Positions 44,691 to 53,300 of a stretch of 64,000 nucleotides of DNA are shown in pieces. Numbering within the stretch: the stretch's first letter is position 1; every line of letters begins with the position of its first letter. The DNA lies in assembly GCA_963752915.1 (NCBI GenBank), contig CAVVZZ010000015.1, forward strand, positions 310,001 to 374,000, written 5' to 3'. The position numbers and the translations under genes were made by a program. Source of the stretch: DATJPR01 sp963752915. GTDB taxonomy: Bacteria; Bacteroidota; Ignavibacteria; UBA10030; UBA6906. The notes under the pieces are model-generated. The model saw nothing but the letters and a program-made list of their open reading frames with translations, did not search any database and was not told the DNA's origin.

Positions 44691-46496
44691 ATGAAAAGAA
44701 TCCTTTCGTTGCTTCTCATCACCGCCCTTCTTTACGCCTGGTCCGGCGCTGTTGCGTCCGCGGGCTCTTTCCGGATTGTCGGGAAGACATTCCTTCTCGA
44801 TGGAAAACCCTTCGTCATTCACTCGGGCGAAATCCATTATGCCCGAATTCCCCACGAATACTGGCGCGAACGTCTTCACACGGTCCACGCGATGGGCCTT
44901 AACACCATCTGCACATACATCTTCTGGAACATTCACGAGACAGAACCGGGGAAGTGGGACTTCGCCGGTGATAAGAATGTTGCGGAGTTTGTCCGGGACG
45001 CGCAGCGGGAGGGACTGCACGTGTTGATCCGGCCGGGGCCATATGTATGCTCCGAGTGGGATTTTGGCGGACTTCCCGCCTGGCTTCTGAGGGACCCTGA
45101 ACTCCGCGTGCGCTGCATGAACCCCGGGTATCTGAAGGCCGTCAAGCGCTACCTCGACCATCTTGCGAAAGAGCTCACGCCGCTGCAGATCGACCGGGGG
45201 GGACCGATCATCATGGTCCAGGTCGAAAATGAATACGGCAGCTACGGGAACGATACCGCGTACACGCGGACCATCGCTCGGTTCTTACGCGAAGCCGGCT
45301 TCACCGTTCCGTTGTACACCTCGGACGGACCCGCCCGCAGCCTTCTCGAGGCGGGGACGGTTCCGGGGATTGTGCCTGTGGTGAACTTTGGCGGCGGCGC
45401 GAAGGAGGCATTCCGGGAACTCGAAGCCTTCCGGCCTGCCGTCCCCGAGATGTGCGGTGAATACTGGTGCGGATGGTTCACGCACTGGGGAGATTCCCTG
45501 TGGGGAACTGCCGACACGAAGAATCAACTCGAAGAGATCGCGTGGATGATGAGCACGGGCAAATCATTCAACCTCTACATGGCTCACGGCGGAACGAACT
45601 TCGGCTGGATGGCAGGTGCCAATGACTCGAAGGTGTTTGAACCCGATGTGACGAGTTATGACTACGATGCGCCCGTCGATGAAACAGGGAGACCGCGTTC
45701 AAAGTATTTCGCAATCCGGCGCCTCCTTGCAAAAGACACCGTTGGCCTCGAACCTTCGCCGCCACGGCCTCTCATTGACATCGGTCCGATACTCTTGCGT
45801 GAATCGGCATCGCTTCTCGAGAATCTCCCACGTGCCATCCCCACCTCACAAATCTACGGGATGGAGCACTTTGGACAATCCTATGGTTACATCCTGTATC
45901 GGACAAACCTCGTTGGACCTCAATCCGGAACACTGACCATTACCGAGCCCCACGACATCGCGCTCGTAATGTTGGACGGCCAGATCATCGGAACGGTTAA
46001 TCGCAGCAAAGGGGAGACAACGCTGGAGATCCCGAGGACGGAACGGAAGTCTCCCCGCCTCGACATCCTTGTCTGTGCGCTCGGGAGAGTGAATTTTGGT
46101 GCGCGACTACTCGATCGAAAGGGAATTACCGACCGGGTAACGTTGAACGGAGTCACGCTTATGAATTGGGACGTCTTTCCGTTGCCCTTCGAAGGGAAGT
46201 ACCGTATTGCTCTTCAGTTCCACGGTCGGGGCACCGTTTCAGGGCCGACGTTCTATCGAGGAAGGTTTTCTCTGGAGAAGCCCGGGGACACCTTCCTTGA
46301 CATGACATCGTGGAAAGAGGGAGTCGTCTGGGTGAACGGAAAGAATATCGGACGGTTTTGGAATGCCGGCCCACAGCACAAACTGTATGTGCCCGGGGTG
46401 TGGCTTCACGCCGGAGAAAACGAGGTGGTGGTCTTTGACATGATGGGCGGGGAGCATCAATCGCTGCAGGGGGTCAAGGCACCGGACTATCCGTAG
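44691..46496 (+). CDS. secreted GH35 beta-galactosidase
   Basis: Signal peptide (cleaved after ...VASA) and a GH35 TIM barrel of a 601-residue protein. The acid/base Glu is in MVQVENEYGSYG and the nucleophile Glu in PEMCGEYWCGWF, both standard. C-terminal beta-sandwich domains (about 390-590) match the family. It would remove terminal beta-galactose from oligo- or polysaccharides outside the cytoplasm. It is followed by a convergent minus-strand gene. Confidence 0.93.
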   Translation: MKRILSLLLITALLYAWSGAVASAGSFRIVGKTFLLDGKPFVIHSGEIHYARIPHEYWRERLHTVHAMGLNTICTYIFWNIHETEPGKWDFAGDKNVAEFVRDAQREGLHVLIRPGPYVCSEWDFGGLPAWLLRDPELRVRCMNPGYLKAVKRYLDHLAKELTPLQIDRGGPIIMVQVENEYGSYGNDTAYTRTIARFLREAGFTVPLYTSDGPARSLLEAGTVPGIVPVVNFGGGAKEAFRELEAFRPAVPEMCGEYWCGWFTHWGDSLWGTADTKNQLEEIAWMMSTGKSFNLYMAHGGTNFGWMAGANDSKVFEPDVTSYDYDAPVDETGRPRSKYFAIRRLLAKDTVGLEPSPPRPLIDIGPILLRESASLLENLPRAIPTSQIYGMEHFGQSYGYILYRTNLVGPQSGTLTITEPHDIALVMLDGQIIGTVNRSKGETTLEIPRTERKSPRLDILVCALGRVNFGARLLDRKGITDRVTLNGVTLMNWDVFPLPFEGKYRIALQFHGRGTVSGPTFYRGRFSLEKPGDTFLDMTSWKEGVVWVNGKNIGRFWNAGPQHKLYVPGVWLHAGENEVVVFDMMGGEHQSLQGVKAPDYP

Positions 46497-46578
46497 ACCT
46501 TCCCGGGATTCCCCCCTTCCCCCCATTTCCCGATCGCGCGAAGGGGAGAAGGGGTGATAGGGGGATGGGGAGACCCGT
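46497..46578. other. C/G-homopurine stretch between convergent genes
   Basis: The strand switches from C-rich (CCCCCCTTCCCCCC) to G-rich (AAGGGGAGAAGGGG), so the two halves can pair across about 20 bases. It may work as a terminator for both convergent genes, but no T-run accompanies it. Otherwise featureless. Confidence 0.4.
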
Positions 46579-47719
46579 CTATAGATTCAACGCATTGTCG
46601 AGATCCTCGAGGAGGTCTTCCTCGTCCTCGATTCCTACCGAAAGCCGGATGACCCTTGCATTGATCCCGGCTGCATCCCGCCGTGCAGGCTGCATGGATC
46701 CGTGACTCATCGTCACAGGATGCTCAACGAGCGATTCAACGCCTCCTAGAGATTCGGCGAGCGTGAAAACTTTCAACGATCGAAGAACGTGGTTCACTTC
46801 ACGTTCGCCGCCATCGACTTCGAACGAAACCATCCCTCCGAAACCTCTCTGCTGCCGCTTTGCGAGCTCGTGGCCCGGATGGGAGGCGAGTCCGGGATAG
46901 TACACCTTCGAGACGTTCTTGTGTCCCATAAGAAAATTCGCCACCGCAGCGGCATTGTGTTCGTGGGCTTTCATCCGGGGAACGAGGGTTTTGATGCCGC
47001 GAAGGACAAGCCAGCAATCGAACGGCGATGCCCCCTGTCCGAGAGCATTCGACAGGAATCGAAGCCGTTCCGCGTGGGGCTGTGACCGGACAACAACCGC
47101 ACCTCCGACGACATCGCTATGGCCATTCAGGTACTTCGTCGTCGAATGAACAATGATGTCCACGCCGAATTCGAACGGGCGCTGGAAATACGGGGAAAGG
47201 AAAGTGTTGTCGACAAACGCCAGCGCACCGTTCTCATGGGCAAGGTTGGTGAGTGCCGCGATATCGATGATCCTGAGAAGAGGATTGCTTGGGGTTTCGA
47301 TCCAAAGGGCGCGGGTTGTGGGCCGCACCGCCTTTCGGACGGATCGTAATGTCTGCCATATCGATCCAGTCGATATCGATCCCGAACATCTCCTGATAGG
47401 CGCGGAAAAGACGCTCGGTTCCTCCGTAGCAATCGTGTGTACAGATAATATGATCGCCCGATTTCAAGAAATGGAGGGCTGTTGTCACGGCTGCCATCCC
47501 TGTCGCAACCGCGGCCGCAGCCGTTCCCCCTTCGAGGGCAGCGATGCTCTCTTCCAGTGCGGTCCTGGTGGGGTTCGCGGTTCGGGTATAGTCGTACCCC
47601 GAAGTCTTTCCTGGCTCCAGGAATCGGAACGTGGACGTCTGGTACAGCGGTGTGGTCACGCTGTTAAAGGCAGAATCCTTGTCGACGCCGGCGTGGATGG
47701 TTAAGGTGGAAAAACGCAT
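46579..47719 (-). CDS. PLP-dependent cystathionine gamma-synthase / methionine gamma-lyase family enzyme (one frameshift near 47332)
   Basis: Cys/Met-metabolism PLP enzyme. The N-terminal half (TIHAGVDKDSAFNSVTTPLY, YDYTRTANPTRTALEE, GDHIICTHDCYGGTERLF) and the C-terminal half (LWIETPSNPLLRIIDI, then the PLP-lysine in HSTTKYLNGHSDVVGG) are in different minus-strand frames. Removing one base in the AAAGG run near 47332 joins them. ATG 47719 has a strong AAAGGAGG SD. The gene sits behind a SAM-I riboswitch, so it serves methionine biosynthesis; cystathionine gamma-synthase is the best guess, with gamma-lyase and O-acylhomoserine sulfhydrylase as alternatives. Confidence 0.87.
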
Positions 47720-47735
47720 GCCCAGCCTCCTTTGA

Positions 47736-47774
47736 AGAAAAATGAAAACGCCCCTTCTGATGATCAGAAGAGGC
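47736..47774 (-). terminator. terminator of the SAM-I riboswitch expression platform
   Basis: On the minus strand GCCTCTTCTG pairs with CAGAAGGGGC (10 bp, one G-U) around a 5-nt loop (47750-47774), followed by GTTTTCATTTTTC (47737-47749). It lies between the aptamer and the SD of the PLP enzyme. Confidence 0.85.
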
Positions 47775-47798
47775 ATCGGAAGATGTCTGCGTCCTCTA

Positions 47799-47910
47799 CT
47801 CATCTTTCCCCGTATGGGGCAGGAGTTAGCACCAACGTTTGTGCATTTTTTTGCACAGAACCGGTTGCTACGGCGTCCTCGGGCCTGTTCCCTCGGCCGT
47901 TCTTGATAAG
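47799..47910 (-). ncRNA. SAM-I (S-box) riboswitch
   Basis: The minus strand begins CTTATCAAGAACGGCCGAGG, has AACAGGCCCGAGGACGCCG and GCAACCGG, then GGTGCTAACTCCTGCC, and closes GAAAGATGAG. These are the conserved S-box elements: the P1 strands (CTTATC...GATGAG), GAGGGA-like internal loop, GCCCGAugA-like core, the GCAACC turn and the GGTGCTAA P3/P4 junction. With SAM bound, P1 should form and release the terminator at 47736-47774. This identifies the downstream PLP enzyme as part of methionine synthesis. Confidence 0.93.
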
Positions 47911-47938
47911 ATTGCGACAGGGGTGCGTCGCAGGAGGT

Positions 47939-47967
47939 ATGATACGAATTCAGGCAATTTCAATCAA
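47939..47967 (-). promoter_or_regulatory. sigma70-like promoter for the SAM-I riboswitch transcript
   Basis: On the minus strand TTGATT (47967-47962) and TATCAT (47944-47939) are separated by 17 bp, about 30 nt before the aptamer. Confidence 0.6.
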
Positions 47968-47979
47968 GCCAGGTCTGTC

Positions 47980-48008
47980 TTGACAAACCTCATAATTTTC
48001 ATTACCAT
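47980..48008 (+). promoter_or_regulatory. sigma70-like promoter for the OMP gene
   Basis: TTGACA (47980-47985) and TACCAT (48003-48008) are separated by 17 bp. It diverges from the riboswitch promoter only 13 bp away and leaves a leader of about 125 nt before 48140, which shows no clear structure. Confidence 0.62.
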
Positions 48009-48139
48009 AAGGCAACCTCAATTATACGGGGGAAAACCTGTCCTTCCGTGGACCGATTTGCGTGGGTGATCAGGACAGGTGTAATCGCGTCTCGAAGCAA
48101 TCAAACAATAACATCTCACGTTCCCGAAGGGAAATTGCA

Positions 48140-48688
48140 ATGAAACAATTGTTTGCAATCCTTGCGATGTTGCTTTGCGTTACGATGTTGGTGGCAACTC
48201 CGATGTATGCCCAGTCCAATGCCTACAACAAGGGCGACAAGGTAGTCTCTTTGGGCGTCGGTTTTGGTCTCGCCGGCGTGTACGGCACGGGTGGTGTGCC
48301 GATCAGCCTCGGGTTCGATTATGGTCTCGACGTGCCGAAGATTTCCGTCGGCGGCGTCGTGGCATATGCCAGTTCGACCGATGATTTCGGATATGGTTAC
48401 AGCTGGAAGTATACGTACATCCTCGTCGGTGCACGGGGTGCGTATCATTTCCTCGAGGATAACAAGAACATCGATGCTTACGGTGGCATCATCCTCGGCT
48501 ACAACATCGTGTCTGCTTCGTGGAACGGCAGTCAGTCGCAACCGGGCTTTTCCAGCGCTTCGGCGAGCTATGCAGTATTTGGCGCGTTTGTCGGCGGAAG
48601 GTATTATTTCACCCCCAAGTTCGCCGCCTTTGCTGAGCTCGGGTACGGCGCAGGCCTCTTCACTGCAGGCCTGTCCTACAAGCTGTAA
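48140..48688 (+). CDS. outer-membrane beta-barrel protein
   Basis: A 182-residue protein with a signal peptide (cleaved after MYA, then QSNAYNKGD) and alternating polar/aromatic strands typical of an eight-stranded barrel (VVSLGVGFGLAGVYG, YTYILVGARGAYHF, GAFVGGRYYFTPKFAAFAEL). No enzymatic motif. It resembles OmpW/opacity-type porin-like proteins. ATG 48140 follows a GAAGGGAAA SD. It ends in a good terminator. Confidence 0.8.
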   Translation: MKQLFAILAMLLCVTMLVATPMYAQSNAYNKGDKVVSLGVGFGLAGVYGTGGVPISLGFDYGLDVPKISVGGVVAYASSTDDFGYGYSWKYTYILVGARGAYHFLEDNKNIDAYGGIILGYNIVSASWNGSQSQPGFSSASASYAVFGAFVGGRYYFTPKFAAFAELGYGAGLFTAGLSYKL

Positions 48689-48716
48689 GTTCCAGTTTCC
48701 CCTCATTTCATCAACG

Positions 48717-48746
48717 ACAAAAGGAAGCCCTCGTGCTTCCTTTTGT
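48717..48746 (+). terminator. rho-independent terminator
   Basis: ACAAAAGGAAGC (48717-48728) pairs perfectly with GCTTCCTTTTGT (48735-48746), a 12-bp stem with a 6-nt loop; the T-run lies in the distal arm. The lemA promoter begins 3 bp after it. Confidence 0.8.
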
Positions 48747-48748
48747 TG

Positions 48749-48777
48749 TTGAATCCAGCCCTCGATTTTGGTACTTT
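48749..48777 (+). promoter_or_regulatory. sigma70-like promoter for lemA
   Basis: TTGAAT (48749-48754) and TACTTT (48772-48777) are separated by 17 bp; the ATG lies 46 nt downstream. Confidence 0.62.
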
Positions 48778-48822
48778 GTCGGTGTACCCCTCAGTTCTTC
48801 CACGCATACTTCTGGAGAAGAA

Positions 48823-49431
48823 ATGAAATCACGCGGATGCCTTATTGCGGCTCTCGTTGTTGGTGTCATTGCCCTCGTCGCAATCGTACTCATTGGATGG
48901 GGTCTGGGTGTCTACAATTCCCTCGTATCGCTTGATGAGGGTGTGCGCTCTGCATGGAGCCAGGTGGAAAGCCAGTATCAGCGACGTGCAGACCTGATTC
49001 CGAACCTCGTGAGCACGGTGAAGGGATACGCTTCTCAGGAAAAGGATGTATTGCTCGGAGTAACAGAGGCCCGGGCAAAGGTTGGGCAGATCACGGTGAC
49101 AAAAGAAGTCCTCGACGATCCGGCAGCATTTAAACGGTTCCAGGCCGCGCAAGATCAACTTTCCGGCGCCCTGTCACGTCTCCTTGCGGTGTCGGAAAAC
49201 TACCCGAACCTGAAGTCGAATGAAAATTTCATGGCCCTTCAAACGCAACTCGAAGGAACCGAAAACCGCATCGCCGTCGAACGCCAGCGGTTCAATCAGA
49301 CCGTGCAGAGCTACAATACGACGATCAGAAGATTTCCCGCTTCCATGATCGCCGGCTTTGCAGGATTTCACGAGAAGCAGTACTTCCAGGCGAAGGAAGG
49401 GTCGGAGAACGTGCCGAAGGTAAGCTTCTAA
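48823..49431 (+). CDS. lemA: LemA family protein
   Basis: A 202-residue membrane protein: N-terminal helix (CLIAALVVGVIALVAIVLI), then the LemA helical bundle with SLDEGVRSAWSQVESQYQRR, ADLIPNLVSTVKGYA and FHEKQYFQAKEGSENVPKV. LemA commonly neighbours TPM proteins, as here with 49623. The role is unknown; it faces the periplasm. ATG 48823 has a CTGGAG SD. Confidence 0.9.
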   Translation: MKSRGCLIAALVVGVIALVAIVLIGWGLGVYNSLVSLDEGVRSAWSQVESQYQRRADLIPNLVSTVKGYASQEKDVLLGVTEARAKVGQITVTKEVLDDPAAFKRFQAAQDQLSGALSRLLAVSENYPNLKSNENFMALQTQLEGTENRIAVERQRFNQTVQSYNTTIRRFPASMIAGFAGFHEKQYFQAKEGSENVPKVSF

Positions 49432-49445
49432 CAATAACAAAAGCG

Positions 49446-49583
49446 CCAGGAGTAGGACGTAGGGCGTAAGACGTAGGAAGAAACCGGCGGCGGGAGCGCG
49501 ACATCGACAGTGAGCTCACGGCGAGAACGTCTGTTCTTTCTTCCTACGTCCTACGTCTTACTTCTTACTTCCTACTCCCGGCA
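49446..49583. repeat. long inverted repeat, AGTAGGACGTAGG family, copy 2
   Basis: Left arm (49449-49483, from GGAGTAGGACGTAGG to GGAAGAAA) pairs with right arm (49537-49578, TTTCTTCCTACG to CCTACTCC). Arms are 35-42 nt with a loop of about 53 nt. Within the arms a GTAGGA/GTAAGA hexamer motif is repeated. The ends CGCCAGGAGTAGG and CTCCCGGC match those of copy 1 at 39825. It fills the lemA-TPM gap. Confidence 0.82.
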
Positions 49584-49622
49584 TTTTCTAGGCATACTGT
49601 CTATTCCAGGCCACTACCTCTC

Positions 49623-50357
49623 ATGCGTCTAAGACTCGCGATTGCACTCCTTCTTGGGTTTGTCGTTGTTGCTGCTGCCGAGGATGTCCAGGTTCCAAAA
49701 CTCAACCGTTACGTCACCGACTTGACAGGAACACTCGACCCGGGTCAGGTGAACCTCCTCGACTCTCGATTGAAAGCCTTTGATGACTCAACGTCCAATC
49801 AAGTCGTCGTGCTCATGGTTCCGACGCTGGGGGACGACCCGATCGAGGAGTTTTCACTGAAGGTGGCGGAAGAAAACAAGGTCGGGGTGAAGGATCGCAG
49901 CAACGGCGTGGTCCTGCTGATAGCCAAAGACGATCGGAAGATGCGGATAGAGGTCGGGTATGGCCTCGAAGGTGCACTCCCCGATATTCTTTCTGGACAG
50001 ATCATCCGGCGGGAGATCTCTCCACGATTTCGTGAGGGGGACTATTTTGGCGGCATCAGTGCAGGAGTTGACGCAATCATCCTGGCCACGCGGGGAGAGT
50101 ACAAGGCGGAAAAGAAGACCAGGCGGGATAGTGCGGGAAGTTTTGTCCCGTTCATCGTTCTATTTTTTGTTGTCTTCGCGTTTATTCGGAACATCTTCCG
50201 CCCTCGGAGAACCTTCTTTGGAGGATTTGGCCCCACCATGTGGGGAGGAGGATGGGGAGGTGGTCGGGGTGGCGGATTTGGTGGCGGAGGAGGATTCGGA
50301 GGGTTTAGTGGCGGGGGTGGATCATTTGGCGGAGGCGGGGCGAGCGGAGGTTGGTAA
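49623..50357 (+). CDS. TPM-domain protein with Gly-rich tail (YgcG type)
   Basis: A 244-residue protein: signal peptide, TPM domain (NRYVTDLTGTLDPGQVNLL, QVVVLMVPTLGDD, MRIEVGYGLEGALPDIL), one membrane helix (FVPFIVLFFVVFAFIRNI) and a Gly-rich tail ending GGGGASGGW. It is clearly related to the protein at 16154 (nearly identical DSTSNQVVVL and GLEGALPDI core) and is the third TPM gene in the window. The lemA-TPM pairing is conserved in many phyla. Confidence 0.88.
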   Translation: MRLRLAIALLLGFVVVAAAEDVQVPKLNRYVTDLTGTLDPGQVNLLDSRLKAFDDSTSNQVVVLMVPTLGDDPIEEFSLKVAEENKVGVKDRSNGVVLLIAKDDRKMRIEVGYGLEGALPDILSGQIIRREISPRFREGDYFGGISAGVDAIILATRGEYKAEKKTRRDSAGSFVPFIVLFFVVFAFIRNIFRPRRTFFGGFGPTMWGGGWGGGRGGGFGGGGGFGGFSGGGGSFGGGGASGGW

Positions 50358-50363
50358 CTCTGC

Positions 50364-53300
50364 TTGGTCCTCTGCTGTGGCCCGGCCAGCCATTCCGATT
50401 CTCGCATTTCATTCAAGGTTCTTTTGGACACTCCGAACGAAGAGCGTTACGATTTGCAGGTGGCAACCCCGGAGGATATGCTTCGCCTTATGCCTCGGGC
50501 GAGCGTCCTGGTGGTCATTGTCCCTGACCATGTAGAACCCACACCATTCGTCCAGGGATTCGTTTCGGCAGTCTCCGCTCTCAATCGGTCTGCGAAAAAG
50601 AAGCCCCTCCCCGCTTCCCCGGTAGTCTTTCCCGGCGGGCACGGCACAGCGTCGTCGTTCACGCAGTTCATCCGCAATCTCCCCCCTGAGAATACATTCA
50701 TTCTCGATGCAACAAGCGGTCTCCCTGGTTGGGCCGAACACCCTGGCCGAATCTCACGGCTACTCACGGACGCCGTAACGCAGCTCCATAAACTCCACTG
50801 CTCGTCGATCGTAGTCCTTCCGCATCGCCTGACGTCGTCGGGCGCGCTGAACACTCTTCTCGAACGGAGTCCCATCCTTGCCGAAGTGTTCTGTGTCGGG
50901 CCTTGGCTGTACCTTCTGTTTTCCAGACTTCCGGCCTCATGCAACGCAATGCTGCGCCTTCCCCGATCGTTGAAAGTATCGGGGAAGACATTCAGAATGG
51001 CAGCACCGCTTCTTCCTGTGCCGGGGAAGGAGGGGCCCGACTCCGACGCCCTTGTCGAACTGTACCGCCGCGCTTTCACCGATTCGGCTGACGGGATGGT
51101 TCTGTTCGATCCCCGGGGAACCTATCGTGAGGCAAACCGGAAGGCCCTCGAGCTGACCGGACTCTCTGCGGAGGAATTCCACGCCGCGGGATTTGCGGAC
51201 CTTGTCGATCCGTTAGATCGCTATCGTGCCCTTCGTCTCCTTTCTCTCCTCCTCGGGAGAAGAAGAGTCTCCGACCACCTTTCGATCCGCACGAAATCGG
51301 GGACGTCGATCGACGTTGACGTCAGTGCAAGTCTGCTCCTGGCTCATCTCGCAGTCGCGACGTTGCGTGCAGGGGCGGTGTCCCGGCGCGCTGAGAGGGA
51401 GGCCCGGGATCAGGTCGAGGAATCGGTGAAACGCTTTCAGATTTCTCCGGTAGCCCAGGGGGTTTTTGCGGGAAGGAAGCTTGTTGAGGCAAACCATGCG
51501 TTTCGAGAGCTCTTTGCAGCGATGCTCTCGCAAAACGCATCGCCGACATTGCAGCAACTCTTCGGGCGCGATCTCGCTGCCGTGGCGCGCTCGCTGGCGC
51601 AGGTCGGGGAGGTGAACGGTCCGGCAGAGCGGGTGATCGCCGGAGTTTCGCTGTCGTCTCCCGATGGTTCCTCGAAGATTGTCGATCTTGCAGCCAGCCG
51701 TTTGCACATCGGTGATCGCAACAACGTCCTCATTTCAGTGTTCGACGCGACGGAGCGGGAGAACCGCATTCGCGACCTGGAACGACGATCATCCTCTCTC
51801 CGGTCGGTCTCCGATATCGATATTGCACCGATGCTTGTTGTCCGTCAGGGGAAGATCCTCTGGTCCAACAGGGGATGCTCCTCCCTCTTCGGCGTGGCGG
51901 CTGTCGAAGACGTTATTGGCTCGTCGATCGCCGACTTTCTTGTCCCGCGGGACCGAAGATCGGTTCCCGGGCGCCTTGGGGCGGAAGCCCTCGAGAGCGG
52001 CGACGCCGACAGTTTTGAGTTTTCCATTGCGGTGTCCGACGGGAAACCGTTGCGACTGGAGGCGGTTGTTCAGAGGATCCTTTTCGAGGAGGAGCCTGCA
52101 GGTATTGCTGTTCTTCGAAATGTGACGGGCAAGCTGACATCCACGCAGGAGTTGCGCGAGAAATTGGATGAGCAGAGTCGGATCGACAAGATCCTCGCAG
52201 GAGGGAGGGCTGAAACTGATCCAGCGTCCTGCATCAGGGCGCTATTTTCCACCTCGCTCAAATACCTCGGCCTTGATGCCGGAATCGGTTATCAGATCCG
52301 ACTGAACGACGATACGGTCCATGTCGTAAGCTCCGAGGGTATCCCGGAAACGGCGTTTGCCACGTTGGGATCGCAATCTGTCCTGGAAGGGATATCGGGA
52401 TACGTGGCCCGCACTCAGGTGCCGCTTCATCTGCAACTCGAGAGTTATCCGCCCCATCTGCCGTACAGAATTCTTTTTGAGTCGGCAGGGTTTCGCACAA
52501 TCATCTATCTCCCTCTCGCTTACCGCGGGGTCCTTCACGGTATCCTCCTCCTCTGTTCAAAGAAGAGCATCGACCCCTCGGACCTTAATCCCGTATTTCT
52601 TCTGCGGCTTTCGGTAGAGGCAGGGGAGGTCGTAGATTCCGCAGCGCGATTTGCGGGACTCAGCGAGACAGAACAGAAGGAGCGGTTGCTCCTTGAGTCA
52701 CTCCCCGGGATTGCTTATGAGATCGGGAACGATGGGTCGTTCGTGATGCTGACGGGCAACGTCCGGGACCTCCTCGGGCATGAGCGGGATGAGTTTCTCA
52801 AGAACCCCGATCTCTGGCGGCAGTGTGTCCATTCCGACGATCGACCCACGTACGCATCGCGGATCGGGAACCAGGGTTCGGCAAAACAAGGCGGCGACGC
52901 GCTGTACAGAATGTTGCCGAAGGGAAAAGCGGAACCCCGTATCGTCAGGGACATCTATCGGTATTTCTTCGATGATGAAGGTCGCATGACCGCTATCCGG
53001 GGTGTTGTGACTGACGTGACGGAGGTCGTGCAGGGAACGCATCGGGCGCAGGCAGGGAAGTCCGTTCGCACTCCTGAGGCAACACCATCGACGATGGCCG
53101 GTACGGACGCGATTATGGCGACGGTCATCGACAAGATGGGTGACGCGTTCAGCATCACGGATCTGCAGGGGAAAATTGCCGAAGTGAACACGGAGTTCAC
53201 CCGTCTGACGGGATATACGCGGCACGAGGCGATCGGAATGCAGCTTCCGTATCCCTGGCTTCTGGATGAGGAATACGGGACAATCATGCGGTGGATCACA

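Noticed and set aside
46497..46578. G-quadruplex or defined bidirectional terminator
   Set aside because: G-runs are interrupted and there is no T-run; listed only as a low-complexity spacer.
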